A stretch of DNA of 64,000 nucleotides, from assembly GCF_031432215.1 (NCBI RefSeq), contig NZ_JAVKGN010000001.1:124001-188000 (forward strand), given 5' to 3'. Numbering within the stretch: position 1 is the first letter of the stretch; each line of letters begins with the position of its first letter. This document shows positions 26,200-34,241 of this stretch, in pieces. Origin of the DNA: Halodesulfurarchaeum sp. HSR-GB. GTDB lineage: Archaea; Halobacteriota; Halobacteria; Halobacteriales; Halobacteriaceae. The notes under the pieces are model-generated. The model was not told the origin of the DNA and did no database searches. It was given only the letters and a program-made list of their open reading frames with translations. The position numbers and the translations under genes are program-made.

Positions 26200-27036
26200 A
26201 TGGCCCGGATCCCCTTCGGAATTGCAGGCCTCGACTCGCGGATCGGGGGCGGCCCGCCGGCGGGAAGTGTCGTCCTCCTGGCAGGCGAGAGCGGCGCAGG
26301 GGCCCGGGAGTTCCTCTACACGAGTGCCGTGATGAACGGCCTGGCGGAGACCGACCCGGAGCTCTTCTCGCTGCATTACGGTGATCGCCCCGGGGCCGCC
26401 GACGCCCCGGATTCGATTCACTACCTCTCTTTCACCGCCGACGCCGAGACGCTCTCGACGGAAATCAGTTACACCATGGACGATGGGCTCGTCGAGGCGG
26501 GACTGGAACCGATCGCCTTCGAGGACCTTTCCGCGGAGTACTTCCAGCTCAGCCCCGTCCCCCGGGAGTGGTACGGCCCGGCCCACCGGGATATCACCGA
26601 CCTGGGCCAGGACGCCGACCGCCAGGGCGTGCTCACGGCCACGGCGAACTACCTCGACGAACACGCAAGCGGGAGCCTGGTCCTGATCGACTCGCTTTCT
26701 GACCTTATCGCGGCCCGGGGTCGCCATCACACCATCCGGGATCTCGTGTTGACCCTCAAGGGGCTCAGACGGATCGCCAGGGAGTGGAACAGCCTGATCA
26801 TCCTGCTTTTGGCCAAAGACGCCGTCACCGACGAGGAACTCGGCAGCCTGATGACGGCCGTCGACGGGACGCTGCAGTTCGAGTGGGAGACCGGCGGCAA
26901 CGAACGCGTTCGCACCATGTACGTCCCCGAGTTCCGGGGCGTGCTCTCCCAGCTCGAAGCCGAGGACATCATCCGCTTCGAGACGGAGATCCACGACGCC
27001 GGCTTCGACGTCTCGAATGTCAGGAAGATCAGGTAA
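26200..27036 (+). CDS. RAD55/KaiC-like protein with degenerate Walker A (HTR-like)
   Basis: A 278-aa RecA-superfamily protein. It starts RIPFGIAGLDSRIGGGPPAG, the entry of KaiC/RAD55 ATPases, but its P-loop reads GESGAGAREF, so the Lys and Ser/Thr that bind ATP phosphates are replaced. The Walker B strand is SLVLIDSLSDLI, which is intact. The middle contains IHYLSFTADAETLSTEISYT and the C-terminal half VLTLKGLRRIAREWNSLIIL. Haloarchaea have several such proteins, annotated as HTR-like, and I recall the GAGARE variant as a family feature. It probably acts as a structural partner or signal protein. It is divergent from the GYD gene. Confidence 0.82.
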   Translation: MARIPFGIAGLDSRIGGGPPAGSVVLLAGESGAGAREFLYTSAVMNGLAETDPELFSLHYGDRPGAADAPDSIHYLSFTADAETLSTEISYTMDDGLVEAGLEPIAFEDLSAEYFQLSPVPREWYGPAHRDITDLGQDADRQGVLTATANYLDEHASGSLVLIDSLSDLIAARGRHHTIRDLVLTLKGLRRIAREWNSLIILLLAKDAVTDEELGSLMTAVDGTLQFEWETGGNERVRTMYVPEFRGVLSQLEAEDIIRFETEIHDAGFDVSNVRKIR

Positions 27037-27050
27037 TGCCGCGTGGGGCA

Positions 27051-27058
27051 TCTTTATG
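27051..27058 (+). promoter_or_regulatory. TATA-like box before the zinc-ribbon genes
   Basis: TCTTTATG, centred about 33 bp before ATG 27087. It predicts a transcript starting close to that codon, far upstream of the coiled-coil gene at 27158. Confidence 0.4.
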
Positions 27059-27086
27059 GCCCCAAGCCACAAATTCCGTGACGAGA

Positions 27087-27161
27087 ATGAGTCAGCGCCG
27101 TCTCCTGGAAGGACCACGACGGGTAGACGGACAGCCATTTGTCGGCCGGAGTGAGCGATGA
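27087..27161 (+). CDS. Possible 24-aa microprotein or leader peptide
   Basis: The frame starts at ATG 27087 and encodes MSQRRLLEGPRRVDGQPFVG plus four more residues (RSER). It is basic, unlike most haloarchaeal proteins. Its TGA overlaps the ATG of the next gene (ATGA). The TATA-like box at 27051-27058 places the likely mRNA start just before it. It may be a true small protein or a leader peptide coupling translation to the 230-aa protein. The support is context only, and the short length makes chance possible. Confidence 0.4.
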   Translation: MSQRRLLEGPRRVDGQPFVGRSER

Positions 27162-27850
27162 CCGCGGAGCAAGATCTCGATGGGCTCCACGAACGAATAG
27201 AGGCCCTGGAATCGGACACGGCGGAGAAGATCGAGGACGTTCGCGACCGAATCGTCCAGGTCAAACGCGAGACGGACCGGAAGGCCGCGGCCGAGCACGA
27301 CCACGAGGAGCTCGCGGCCCGGCTCACCGCCCTGGAGTCGGATCTGGAGTCCGTTCGATCGGCCGTAGAGCAAACCGAGTCGAAACTCGACGGCGGGTTC
27401 GAGAACTTCGAGGAGATCCTGGAGACGCTGTTCGACCGAACCGAGAACCTGGAGGCGGACGTGCAAACTCTGGGACAGGCGGTCCGTTCCATGAAGCAGA
27501 CCCTCGAGACCGTCGCCGAGCGCGAACAGCGCCGCGCCAGGGCCGACCACCTCAAGCAGACCGCGGCGGCCCGGGGGGTTCGAACCGCCAAGTGCCAGGA
27601 CTGCAACACGAAAGTGGACATCGCCCTCCTGAGCGACGGGACCTGCCCGAGTTGCGGGGCGAACTTCCACACACTCGATGCGAACCCGGGCTTTTTCGGC
27701 ACCTCCGTCCTCGAAACGGGCGACCGGCCGGCCCTGGAGGGCGGCACCGACGCCGCAGCGCCCGACCTCGACACGTTGACCGCGGATGCGGAGGAATCCG
27801 AGGAACCCCACTCGGCACTCGACTGGACCGAAGACGGTGAGGACCGATGA
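27158..27850 (+). CDS. Coiled-coil zinc-ribbon protein
   Basis: A 230-aa acidic protein. Residues about 5-125 are a long coiled coil (HERIEALESDTAEKIEDVRD and LETLFDRTENLEADVQTLGQ). At about 145-175 there is a zinc ribbon (CQDCNTKVDIALLSDGTCPS then CGANF) with two pairs of cysteines. The tail (about 195-230) is Asp/Glu-rich and disordered-looking. The stop overlaps the ATG of the next gene (ATGA), so the two are translated together. The combination suggests an adaptor binding nucleic acid or another protein. No family name comes to mind. Confidence 0.75.
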   Translation: MTAEQDLDGLHERIEALESDTAEKIEDVRDRIVQVKRETDRKAAAEHDHEELAARLTALESDLESVRSAVEQTESKLDGGFENFEEILETLFDRTENLEADVQTLGQAVRSMKQTLETVAEREQRRARADHLKQTAAARGVRTAKCQDCNTKVDIALLSDGTCPSCGANFHTLDANPGFFGTSVLETGDRPALEGGTDAAAPDLDTLTADAEESEEPHSALDWTEDGEDR

Positions 27851-28332
27851 CGGACTCACAGGAGGAGACAGAGCGGGACTCCCAAGCGGAGACCGAACCG
27901 GACTCGATCCCACTCTCGGAGTTGCGATCCGAACTCGACGAGACACAGACGGAGTCGACCAGCCCGGACGACGACACCCCCCTGTCGGGCCTCCGGGACA
28001 CGGTTCGCCAGCAGCAGGACACCGAGACAGACGTGTCGGGCGCGTTCATCGAGGAGGACGTCGAACCCATCGACTCGGCGGGCGTCTGGGCCGACCTGTT
28101 GATGGACGCCGGGGCTGGCGAAGGACAGTTCGGGGCCGAATCAAGCGAGGACTCGACGCTGGTCATCTCGAAGCGGATCTGCGAGCGCTGTGAGTACCTC
28201 GCCGACCCGCCGGCCCTCCGGTGTACACACGAGGGGACGACCATCCACGAACTCGTCGACGTGGGCCACGTCCGGGTCTCGGCCTGTCCGATGGTCGGGC
28301 CGGACGGCGAGACGAAGCGAGGCGAGGAGTAA
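27847..28332 (+). CDS. Hypothetical acidic protein with C-terminal Cys cluster
   Basis: A 161-aa protein. The first 95 residues are very acidic and contain a repeated element: IPLSELRSELDETQ and PLSGLRDTVRQQQD are similar short segments separated by disordered sequence. The C-terminal third has cysteines arranged as ICERCEYLADPPALRCTHEG and a later ACP, consistent with a zinc- or iron-binding knuckle. It is coupled to the preceding coiled-coil gene and is likely part of the same complex. The function is unknown. Confidence 0.68.
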   Translation: MTDSQEETERDSQAETEPDSIPLSELRSELDETQTESTSPDDDTPLSGLRDTVRQQQDTETDVSGAFIEEDVEPIDSAGVWADLLMDAGAGEGQFGAESSEDSTLVISKRICERCEYLADPPALRCTHEGTTIHELVDVGHVRVSACPMVGPDGETKRGEE

Positions 28333-28367
28333 TCGGACTTTTGGGACCCGGGGTGCTACGGGTGGGT

Positions 28368-28688
28368 ATGCAGTTCTGTCCCGAGTGCGGGTCGATGATG
28401 CACGCCGAGGACGGCGTGATGGTCTGTTCGAGTTGCGGGCACGAGGAGCCCCGGGACGAAAAAATGGCCGAGCAGTACGTCTCGACCGAGGAGCAGGACG
28501 AGAGCGACGTCATCGAGACCGAGGCGGGCATGAACTTCGAGGGCAAGCCCACCGCGGAAATCGTTTGTCCCGAGTGCGGCCACGGGGAGGCCTGGTACAC
28601 CATCAAGCAGACCGGTTCCGCGGACGAGCCGCCGACGCGATTCTTCAAGTGCAAGGAGTGTGGGCACCGCTGGCGCGAGTACGCCTGA
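28368..28688 (+). CDS. tfs: Transcription factor S (TFIIS/RPB9-like)
   Basis: A 106-aa archaeal TFS. It rescues backtracked RNA polymerase by stimulating transcript cleavage. The N-terminal zinc ribbon is MQFCPECGSMMHAEDGVMVC plus CGHEE, and the C-terminal TFIIS-type ribbon is EIVCPECGHGEAWYTIKQTG with CKECGHRWR. The acidic pair of the cleavage loop is present as SADEPPT (Asp-Glu). ATG 28368 is the only start that gives the correct N-terminal ribbon. It follows the 161-aa gene by 35 bases. Confidence 0.95.
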   Translation: MQFCPECGSMMHAEDGVMVCSSCGHEEPRDEKMAEQYVSTEEQDESDVIETEAGMNFEGKPTAEIVCPECGHGEAWYTIKQTGSADEPPTRFFKCKECGHRWREYA

Positions 28689-28731
28689 CACCGCGAAACG
28701 GTTTTCCGCGGGCACGCTGTACGAACGGCAA

Positions 28732-29397
28732 ATGACCTACGACGCGGTCGTCCTCGACAACGACGGCGTGCTCACCACCATGACCGATCGATCGGTCATG
28801 GTCCGGGCCGTCAGGGGGGCGTTCCAGGACATGGGCGTCGCCGATCCCGACCCCGAGGACGTGGAACGGCTGATCTACGGGGTCACCCCCGAGATCCTCC
28901 AGGCCGTCTCCGACCGATACGGCCTGGCTCCACGGCCGCTCTGGTACCGTCGGGACATGCGCTCCTCCCTAGTCCAGGAACGGGAAGTGAGAGCGGGCCG
29001 GAAGGCCCTCTACCGGGACTTCGAGGCCCTCGACGCCATCGATCGTCCGCTTGGCATCGTCAGCTCGAACCAGGATCGCACTGTCGCGGCGATCCTGGAC
29101 CAACACGACATCGGCCACTACTTCGAGACGGTCTACGGGCGGGAGATGGATCCGGAGAGCCTGGCACGAAAGAAGCCCGACCCGTACTACCTCGATCTGG
29201 CGATCGCCGATTTAGGTGCGAAAAACCCGCTTTTCGTCGGTGACAGCGAGTCGGACGTACAGGCCGCCCGGGCGGCCGGAGTCGATTCGGTGTTCATCCG
29301 TCGTGATCACCGGGCCGAGACCGAACTCGCTGTCACGCCGACCTACGAGATCGAGTCACTCGCCGAACTCCCCGATATCGTCCACCGATCGGCCTGA
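28732..29397 (+). CDS. HAD-superfamily hydrolase
   Basis: A 221-aa HAD phosphatase of the Gph/PGP-like type. Motif I is AVVLDNDGVLTT (nucleophile Asp and general acid Asp), motif II is GIVSSNQDRTV, motif III Lys is in ARKKPDPYYL and motif IV is FVGDSESDVQAARAAG. A helical cap lies between motifs I and II. ATG 28732 begins at the nucleophile strand; upstream residues in frame do not look real. The substrate could be phosphoglycolate or another sugar phosphate. Confidence 0.88.
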   Translation: MTYDAVVLDNDGVLTTMTDRSVMVRAVRGAFQDMGVADPDPEDVERLIYGVTPEILQAVSDRYGLAPRPLWYRRDMRSSLVQEREVRAGRKALYRDFEALDAIDRPLGIVSSNQDRTVAAILDQHDIGHYFETVYGREMDPESLARKKPDPYYLDLAIADLGAKNPLFVGDSESDVQAARAAGVDSVFIRRDHRAETELAVTPTYEIESLAELPDIVHRSA

Positions 29398-30501
29398 TTA
29401 CACTCGATCGGGGGCGACCCAGTCGGCGAGTTCCGAGTCGACGGGCTCGCCGGCGATCTGATCGGCGAGCAACTCGCCCACGAACGGCGCTCGGGTGACG
29501 CCGTACCCGGACATGCCGACCGCCGTGTAGAAGCCCTCGACAGCCGTCTCGCCCACGAAGGGCCGGCCGTCCGGGGTGATCGTCCGGAAGCCGACCCAGT
29601 CGTTGACGATCTCGGCGTCCGCCAGCCGAGGAACGGACTGTTCGATCTCCCCCGCGATGTCGAGGTAGAACGACTGGTCGACCGTGTGGTTCGCGTCCGG
29701 GTCGAACTGCTCGGCCGTCTCGTAACTCGTATCGAATCGGCCACCGAAGGCCTGATTCCGGCCGTCCTCGCGGAAGTAGTGTTCGTTCCGGAGAATCATG
29801 AAGGGCAGGGAGAACTCCGCCTCGCGGGAGAGAACGACGATCGGGCCGCGAGTGTGTCTGAGTGGCAGGTCCACACCCACGAGGTCGTTGATCTGGGGGG
29901 CCCACGGCCCCGCCGCGTTCACCACGCCGCTGACGGACTCGGTTCCGTCGGGGGTCTCGATGGCCGTCACGCGCCCGTCCTCGGTGTGAATGTCGGTGAT
30001 TTCGACACCCGTCTCGATGGTCGCCGGGCCCTCGGTGGCGCGGTCGGTGAAGTGCTGGATGATCTCGGAGGGATCGAGAAAGCCGTCCGCCGGGACGTAA
30101 AGCGCCCCTTCGAAGGCCTCGGGATCGAGTCCCTTCGCCGCCAGGGCTTCGGGTTCGAGCCACTCGGTCTCGACCCCAAGCTCCTGCATTCCTTTCCAGA
30201 CCGCACGGACCCCGGGCACGTCTGTCAGTTCCGGGGCGGTCTCCAGGGTCCCGACCTGCGTGAACTCCAGGGTACCAGCCTCGATCAGCGGGCCGTAGGT
30301 CTCCCAGGCCCGTTCCCGAAACCGGTGCTCGGTCGCGTTCGGGTCGTCTTGGTGCCAGAAGAAGATGGCCATGGACTTCGAGGTCGTCCCCGCACCCAGG
30401 GAGTCTTTCTCGTACAGTCGAACCGGCAGGTCCTGCTCGGCCAGTGCCGCCGCGATACTCGTCCCGACGACGCCGCCACCAACCACGACAATGGGGTCCA
30501 T
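29398..30501 (-). CDS. FAD-dependent oxidoreductase (DAO family)
   Basis: A 367-aa flavoprotein of the D-amino acid oxidase/glycine oxidase type. The dinucleotide-binding motif is PIVVVGGGVVGTSIAAALAE at the N terminus. Later comes GTESVSGVVNAAGPWAP (FAD-binding core) and the C-terminal FRTITPDGRPFVGETAVEGF with the downstream GMSGYGVTRAP. Substrates of this family include amino acids, sarcosine and glycerol phosphate; none is indicated. ATG 30501 was chosen over an upstream in-frame start because it begins the Rossmann strand. It is divergent from eif1A by 96 bases. Confidence 0.88.
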   Translation of the reverse strand: MDPIVVVGGGVVGTSIAAALAEQDLPVRLYEKDSLGAGTTSKSMAIFFWHQDDPNATEHRFRERAWETYGPLIEAGTLEFTQVGTLETAPELTDVPGVRAVWKGMQELGVETEWLEPEALAAKGLDPEAFEGALYVPADGFLDPSEIIQHFTDRATEGPATIETGVEITDIHTEDGRVTAIETPDGTESVSGVVNAAGPWAPQINDLVGVDLPLRHTRGPIVVLSREAEFSLPFMILRNEHYFREDGRNQAFGGRFDTSYETAEQFDPDANHTVDQSFYLDIAGEIEQSVPRLADAEIVNDWVGFRTITPDGRPFVGETAVEGFYTAVGMSGYGVTRAPFVGELLADQIAGEPVDSELADWVAPDRV

Positions 30502-30597
30502 ATCTCCCGATTTTTCTGCGGGCGTAAAAATGACTCTGGGCGTTGGTAGCACGCCCCCTCAGATGGCTTTATCCCGCTCGGGCCCCGAATTACTGAC

Positions 30598-30882
30598 GTG
30601 ACTGAACAACGAGAGGAAAAGGACCTCCGAATGCCCTCGGGGTCCGAGCAGTTCGGCGTCGTAACACAACACCTCGGTGGGAACCACGTCCGGGTCCGCT
30701 GTGCGGACGGTGAGACCCGTCTCGGCCGGATTCCCGGCCGGATGAAGTATCGGACCTGGATCGAAAAGGACGACGTGGTCCTCATCGATCCGTGGGACTG
30801 GCAGGACGAGAAGGGCGACATCGAGTGGCGGTACAGCGATGCCGACGCCGAGCAGCTCCAGCGCGAAGGGCACATCGACTGA
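30598..30882 (+). CDS. eif1A: Translation initiation factor aIF-1A
   Basis: A 94-aa factor with a single OB fold that binds the small ribosomal subunit A site and helps select the start codon. The core is VVTQHLGGNHVRVRCADGET and GRIPGRMKYRTWIEKDDVVL (the usual RNA-binding loop), then IDPWDWQDEKGDI. Short N- and C-terminal tails are present. Start is GTG at 30598, following ACTGAC. The length is normal. Confidence 0.95.
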   Translation: MTEQREEKDLRMPSGSEQFGVVTQHLGGNHVRVRCADGETRLGRIPGRMKYRTWIEKDDVVLIDPWDWQDEKGDIEWRYSDADAEQLQREGHID

Positions 30883-30948
30883 GCACGGACCGGCGGCCGG
30901 GATTGCCAGGGGCGGAGTGATTTTGAGGCTGTGTGACAAATCCACAGT

Positions 30949-31338
30949 ATGAGCGATCAGGTTCCCGACGAAGCCGAACGCTTGCTCGAATCCGAGCCAC
31001 TGGCTGGGTTTCTGGCGACCAGTGTCGAGGACAAACCCCACGTCGCCCCGCTCTGGTACCAGTATGCCGATGGGGTGATCGAGTTGACGACCACCGGCCG
31101 AAAACTCGCGAACATCCGGGAGAATCCCCGGGTCTCACTCGCCGTCCAGAAGGCCGACGCCGGCACCCCGGAGTGGATGGTGACCCTCCTCGGGACGGCC
31201 GAAATAGTCGAGGATGCGGCCGAAGAGCGACGCGTTCGCCGGGAGATCAACGCCAAGTACGGGGCCGAGCCCGACGCCTTCAGCGAGAACACGCTGGTCA
31301 AAATCGACGTGGGCACCGCCAGTTACACCGTGTACTAG
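30949..31338 (+). CDS. Pyridoxamine 5'-phosphate oxidase-like flavin protein
   Basis: A 129-aa split-barrel protein of the PNPOx-like/F420-binding group. The core is LAGFLATSVEDKPHVAPLWY then GVIELTTTGRKLANIRENPR, the usual FMN- or F420-phosphate contact region, followed by VSLAVQKADAG and a final ASYTVY. It could reduce a substrate with F420H2 or bind a flavin. It overlaps the following convergent MATE gene by four bases. Confidence 0.85.
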   Translation: MSDQVPDEAERLLESEPLAGFLATSVEDKPHVAPLWYQYADGVIELTTTGRKLANIRENPRVSLAVQKADAGTPEWMVTLLGTAEIVEDAAEERRVRREINAKYGAEPDAFSENTLVKIDVGTASYTVY

Positions 31339-32807
31339 TCGTCGACGGGGCCCGCCGCGTCGGGCCGATACCCCCGGCTGATCGCCTTCCACTTGCCCGT
31401 CCTGAAGCGGTAGTAGTTGATTACCCCCGAGACGGTCGTCTCGCCGAAGAAGGAGAGGTAGATACCCCAGATGCCAAGCGGAGTCGTCGCGCCGAGATAG
31501 ACCAGCGGAATCGAGAACCCGAACATACCGAGGGCCCGGCTATAGAAGGGCCAGCGGGTGTCGCCAGTCGCGTCGAGGGCTCCAGCGATGGTGCTCGTCA
31601 CGCCCTGGGGGACGATCGCGAGGGCGGCCACGTAGACCATCGGCACCGCGATGGCGATCGACGGGTCGGATCCCGAACCCATGAAGAGCATGACGATCGG
31701 TTCGGCAAAGAGGGCGATCGCCCCACCCGCCACGGCGTAGGTCGCGACCGAGAACCGGGTGATCTCGAACCCGAAAGATTCGGCCGTCGATTCGTTGCCC
31801 TGACCGAGTTCCTGGCCGACGAGACTGCTCGCGGCGAGGCCAAAGCCCCACCCCGGCGTGTTCATCACGCCCCAGATCCGGCGGGTGATGATGTAGGCCG
31901 CCGTGACCTGGGTGCCGAACATGCTGACGAAGGCCAGGGTCGGGAACCGAGCGACCGTCCAGACCGAATTGCGGCCGATCACCGGTAACCCGATCGAGAT
32001 CAGGTCCCGGAAGGTGTCCAGATGGACGTACCGGCCGACGGGATTGACCTGGACGGGGAAGGCCCCGACGCCGGGTAACCCACCTCTGGCGAGTCCGATC
32101 GCCAGGGAGGCCGCGACGAACACGTTCGCGAGCACACTCCCCCAGGCCGCCCCTTCGACGCCCATCCCGAGTCCGAAGATGAACACGGCGTTGAGCAGGA
32201 CGTTCGCGATGGCCCCGGATCCGCGCAACAGCATCGGGATCCAGGCGTCGTCGGCCCCGATGAGCGCCCGGCTCCCGATGAGGTTCAGCGAGGCGAAGGG
32301 CACGCCGAGGGCGAGAATACGGAGGTAGCGGGCGCCGTAATCGATTTCGGCGGGTGAGTCCGTGAGTACGGAGACCAGGGCTTCGGGAACGAGCGCGAAG
32401 GTGACCGCCACCGGAATGGTGATCGCGATCAGCAGGGCCGCACTCGATCTGATCGCCTGGCCGAGCTGGTCGAAGCGTTCAGCGCCGTAGCGCTGGGAGA
32501 CGAGCGCGATCGTCCCCGCGGCCAGCCCGCCGCCCAGGCTGAACGCGATCCCCCAGTAGGGCGTCGCGAACCCCACGCCGTTGATCGCGGCCGCGTCGAG
32601 GGCGATCCCAACCATCGCCACGTCGGCGGCGTTTTTCGACATCCGGGCGATGCCGGTGAGAATGCGCGGCCAGGCCAACTCGACGGTCTTTTCGGCCCGC
32701 TCTTTCGTGATGAGGCCGAGCCTGGCGAGTACCGACCCGATGAGAACGAGCAGGGCCCGCATCGGGTTACGGAGGGCTCCCCGGATGGTGTTGCTGAACG
32801 ATCCCAC
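31335..32807 (-). CDS. MATE family efflux transporter
   Basis: A 490-aa membrane protein with twelve predicted helices in two homologous halves, as in multidrug and toxin extrusion pumps (DinF/NorM type). An N-terminal cytoplasmic stretch of about 40 residues is present. Blocks seen: NAADVAMVGIALDAAAINGV, VSQRYGAERFDQLGQAI and LIGADDAWIPMLLRGSGAI in the first half, and GWGFGLAASSLVGQELGQGN in the second. It probably exports cationic compounds against Na+ or H+. Start is GTG 32807. The last four bases overlap the stop of the plus-strand gene before it. Confidence 0.9.
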   Translation of the reverse strand: MGSFSNTIRGALRNPMRALLVLIGSVLARLGLITKERAEKTVELAWPRILTGIARMSKNAADVAMVGIALDAAAINGVGFATPYWGIAFSLGGGLAAGTIALVSQRYGAERFDQLGQAIRSSAALLIAITIPVAVTFALVPEALVSVLTDSPAEIDYGARYLRILALGVPFASLNLIGSRALIGADDAWIPMLLRGSGAIANVLLNAVFIFGLGMGVEGAAWGSVLANVFVAASLAIGLARGGLPGVGAFPVQVNPVGRYVHLDTFRDLISIGLPVIGRNSVWTVARFPTLAFVSMFGTQVTAAYIITRRIWGVMNTPGWGFGLAASSLVGQELGQGNESTAESFGFEITRFSVATYAVAGGAIALFAEPIVMLFMGSGSDPSIAIAVPMVYVAALAIVPQGVTSTIAGALDATGDTRWPFYSRALGMFGFSIPLVYLGATTPLGIWGIYLSFFGETTVSGVINYYRFRTGKWKAISRGYRPDAAGPVDD

Positions 32808-32849
32808 AGCCGGGAGTTACTCGGGTACCGCCAAAGGAATTCTGTTTGC

Positions 32850-34190
32850 CTATGCCCCGCGGGGGAAGTTCTCGATGGTCGCCTGATCGAAGGCCTCGGC
32901 GTCGAAGGTGTAGTCCCCATCGAGGAACGACACGACCGACTGGGCGTCCCGGCGGGCGTTCTTCAGGCAGGTCGAGGCCCCGGGTGAGGGCGTGATGTTG
33001 AAGATGATGTCCTCGCCCTCGATCGTCGCCTCGCCCATGTCCAGGCTGCGAGCCGAAGTATCGACGATCTGTGGCCGGATGCCACCATAACCCCGGGCGG
33101 GCTCGATGTCATCGAGAGTCGCACCTGGAACGACCTTCTGTACGTGTGGCAGGAAGGCCCGTTCGCCGATCTCCGGGAGGTCATAGACCAGGTTTCGGAG
33201 CACGTAGGGCAACAGGACCCTGTCGGCGAGGATGTTGGCGTAGCTCAGGAAGGAGTCCAGGTCGAGGCCGAACACGTCGAAGAAGTCCCCCACCGTGGAG
33301 AGTTCCCCGCGTTCGAGGGCGGGAACCGGCTTCGCGGTCGGGCCAAACCGGGTGACCGAGGCGTCGTGCACGTCGGCGTCGCCGTGGACCGCCGCGAAGG
33401 GCAACTTCGCCATCTGGAGCGTGTAGACCTTCCCGTTGAGGAAGTCCTCGGCCAGGAAGAAACTCCCCGCGATGGGCAACAGCGCCATGTCCTCGCCGTA
33501 CCCGAGTTGCTTGGCGAACTGGAGGCTGTGTGAGCCCGCACTCACCACGATGCCCTCCGCCATTGCCGTACCGGCACTCGTCCGGACCGCATAGCCATCC
33601 GCGGTCTCGACGATCCCCTCGACCGGCGTGTCGGTGTACACGTCGACGCCGGTCGACTCCGTGGCCTCGGCGACGAGCGATTGGGCTGTCTCCCCGTAAT
33701 CGACGACGTAGCCGTCCGGGGTGTAGAGCGCCCGAATTTCGACCGACGGATCGCGGCCCTCGACGACGGCCGGTTCGAGTTCCGCGATGCGCTCTCGCCC
33801 GATCAGTTCGAGTTTCGGGTAGAGGTCGCCAAATCCCTTCTCGTGATAGCGGCGTTCCAGCCGCTCGACTTCTTCCTCGCCGACCGCGATGACCATCTTG
33901 GAGCGCCGGTCGTACATGGTCCGCTCGGGGTCGGTCGCCTCGAGATAGCCCGCCAGGGTTTCGGCCCCCTCCTTGACGGACTCGGCCTTCTCCAGGGTGT
34001 AGTTCGTCTCGATGTCCCCGAAGTGAAGGGTCTGTGAGTTGTTCGTGTGGTAGGTGTTGATCGCGCCGATCTCGGACTCCTTCTCGAACAGCGCCACGTG
34101 CTCGATATCGGAGAACTTCGAGACGGCGTACAGTAGCGATGCCCCGCTGATGCCCCCGCCGACGATGATAAGGTCGTATTCCTCCGCCAT
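32850..34190 (-). CDS. mqo: Malate:quinone oxidoreductase (Campylobacter/Helicobacter-type)
   Basis: A 446-aa peripheral-membrane flavoenzyme that oxidises malate and passes electrons to the quinone pool. The dinucleotide motif is LIIVGGGISGASLLYAV. The early block NTYHTNNSQTLHFGDIETNY, and later KLPFAAVHGDADVHDA, DIEPARGYGGIRPQIVD and FNITPSPGASTCLKNA, are those of the short epsilonproteobacterial-type Mqo that I recognise, rather than the longer E. coli form. The length of about 450 agrees. It is on the minus strand and precedes the MATE gene by 42 bases. It links the TCA cycle with anaerobic or aerobic respiration. Confidence 0.88.
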   Translation of the reverse strand: MAEEYDLIIVGGGISGASLLYAVSKFSDIEHVALFEKESEIGAINTYHTNNSQTLHFGDIETNYTLEKAESVKEGAETLAGYLEATDPERTMYDRRSKMVIAVGEEEVERLERRYHEKGFGDLYPKLELIGRERIAELEPAVVEGRDPSVEIRALYTPDGYVVDYGETAQSLVAEATESTGVDVYTDTPVEGIVETADGYAVRTSAGTAMAEGIVVSAGSHSLQFAKQLGYGEDMALLPIAGSFFLAEDFLNGKVYTLQMAKLPFAAVHGDADVHDASVTRFGPTAKPVPALERGELSTVGDFFDVFGLDLDSFLSYANILADRVLLPYVLRNLVYDLPEIGERAFLPHVQKVVPGATLDDIEPARGYGGIRPQIVDTSARSLDMGEATIEGEDIIFNITPSPGASTCLKNARRDAQSVVSFLDGDYTFDAEAFDQATIENFPRGA

Positions 34191-34241
34191 GTTCGAATCG
34201 ACACCAGTGGTGTCTTATCGGAACTCCTCCGGCAGGTCGTA

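Noticed and set aside
25765..27774. Minus-strand open frame of 669 codons across the GYD, RAD55-like and zinc-ribbon genes
   Set aside because: It is antisense to recognised genes and is Ser/Arg-rich, typical of a noise frame in high-GC DNA; only its GYD-sized neighbour in another frame is real.
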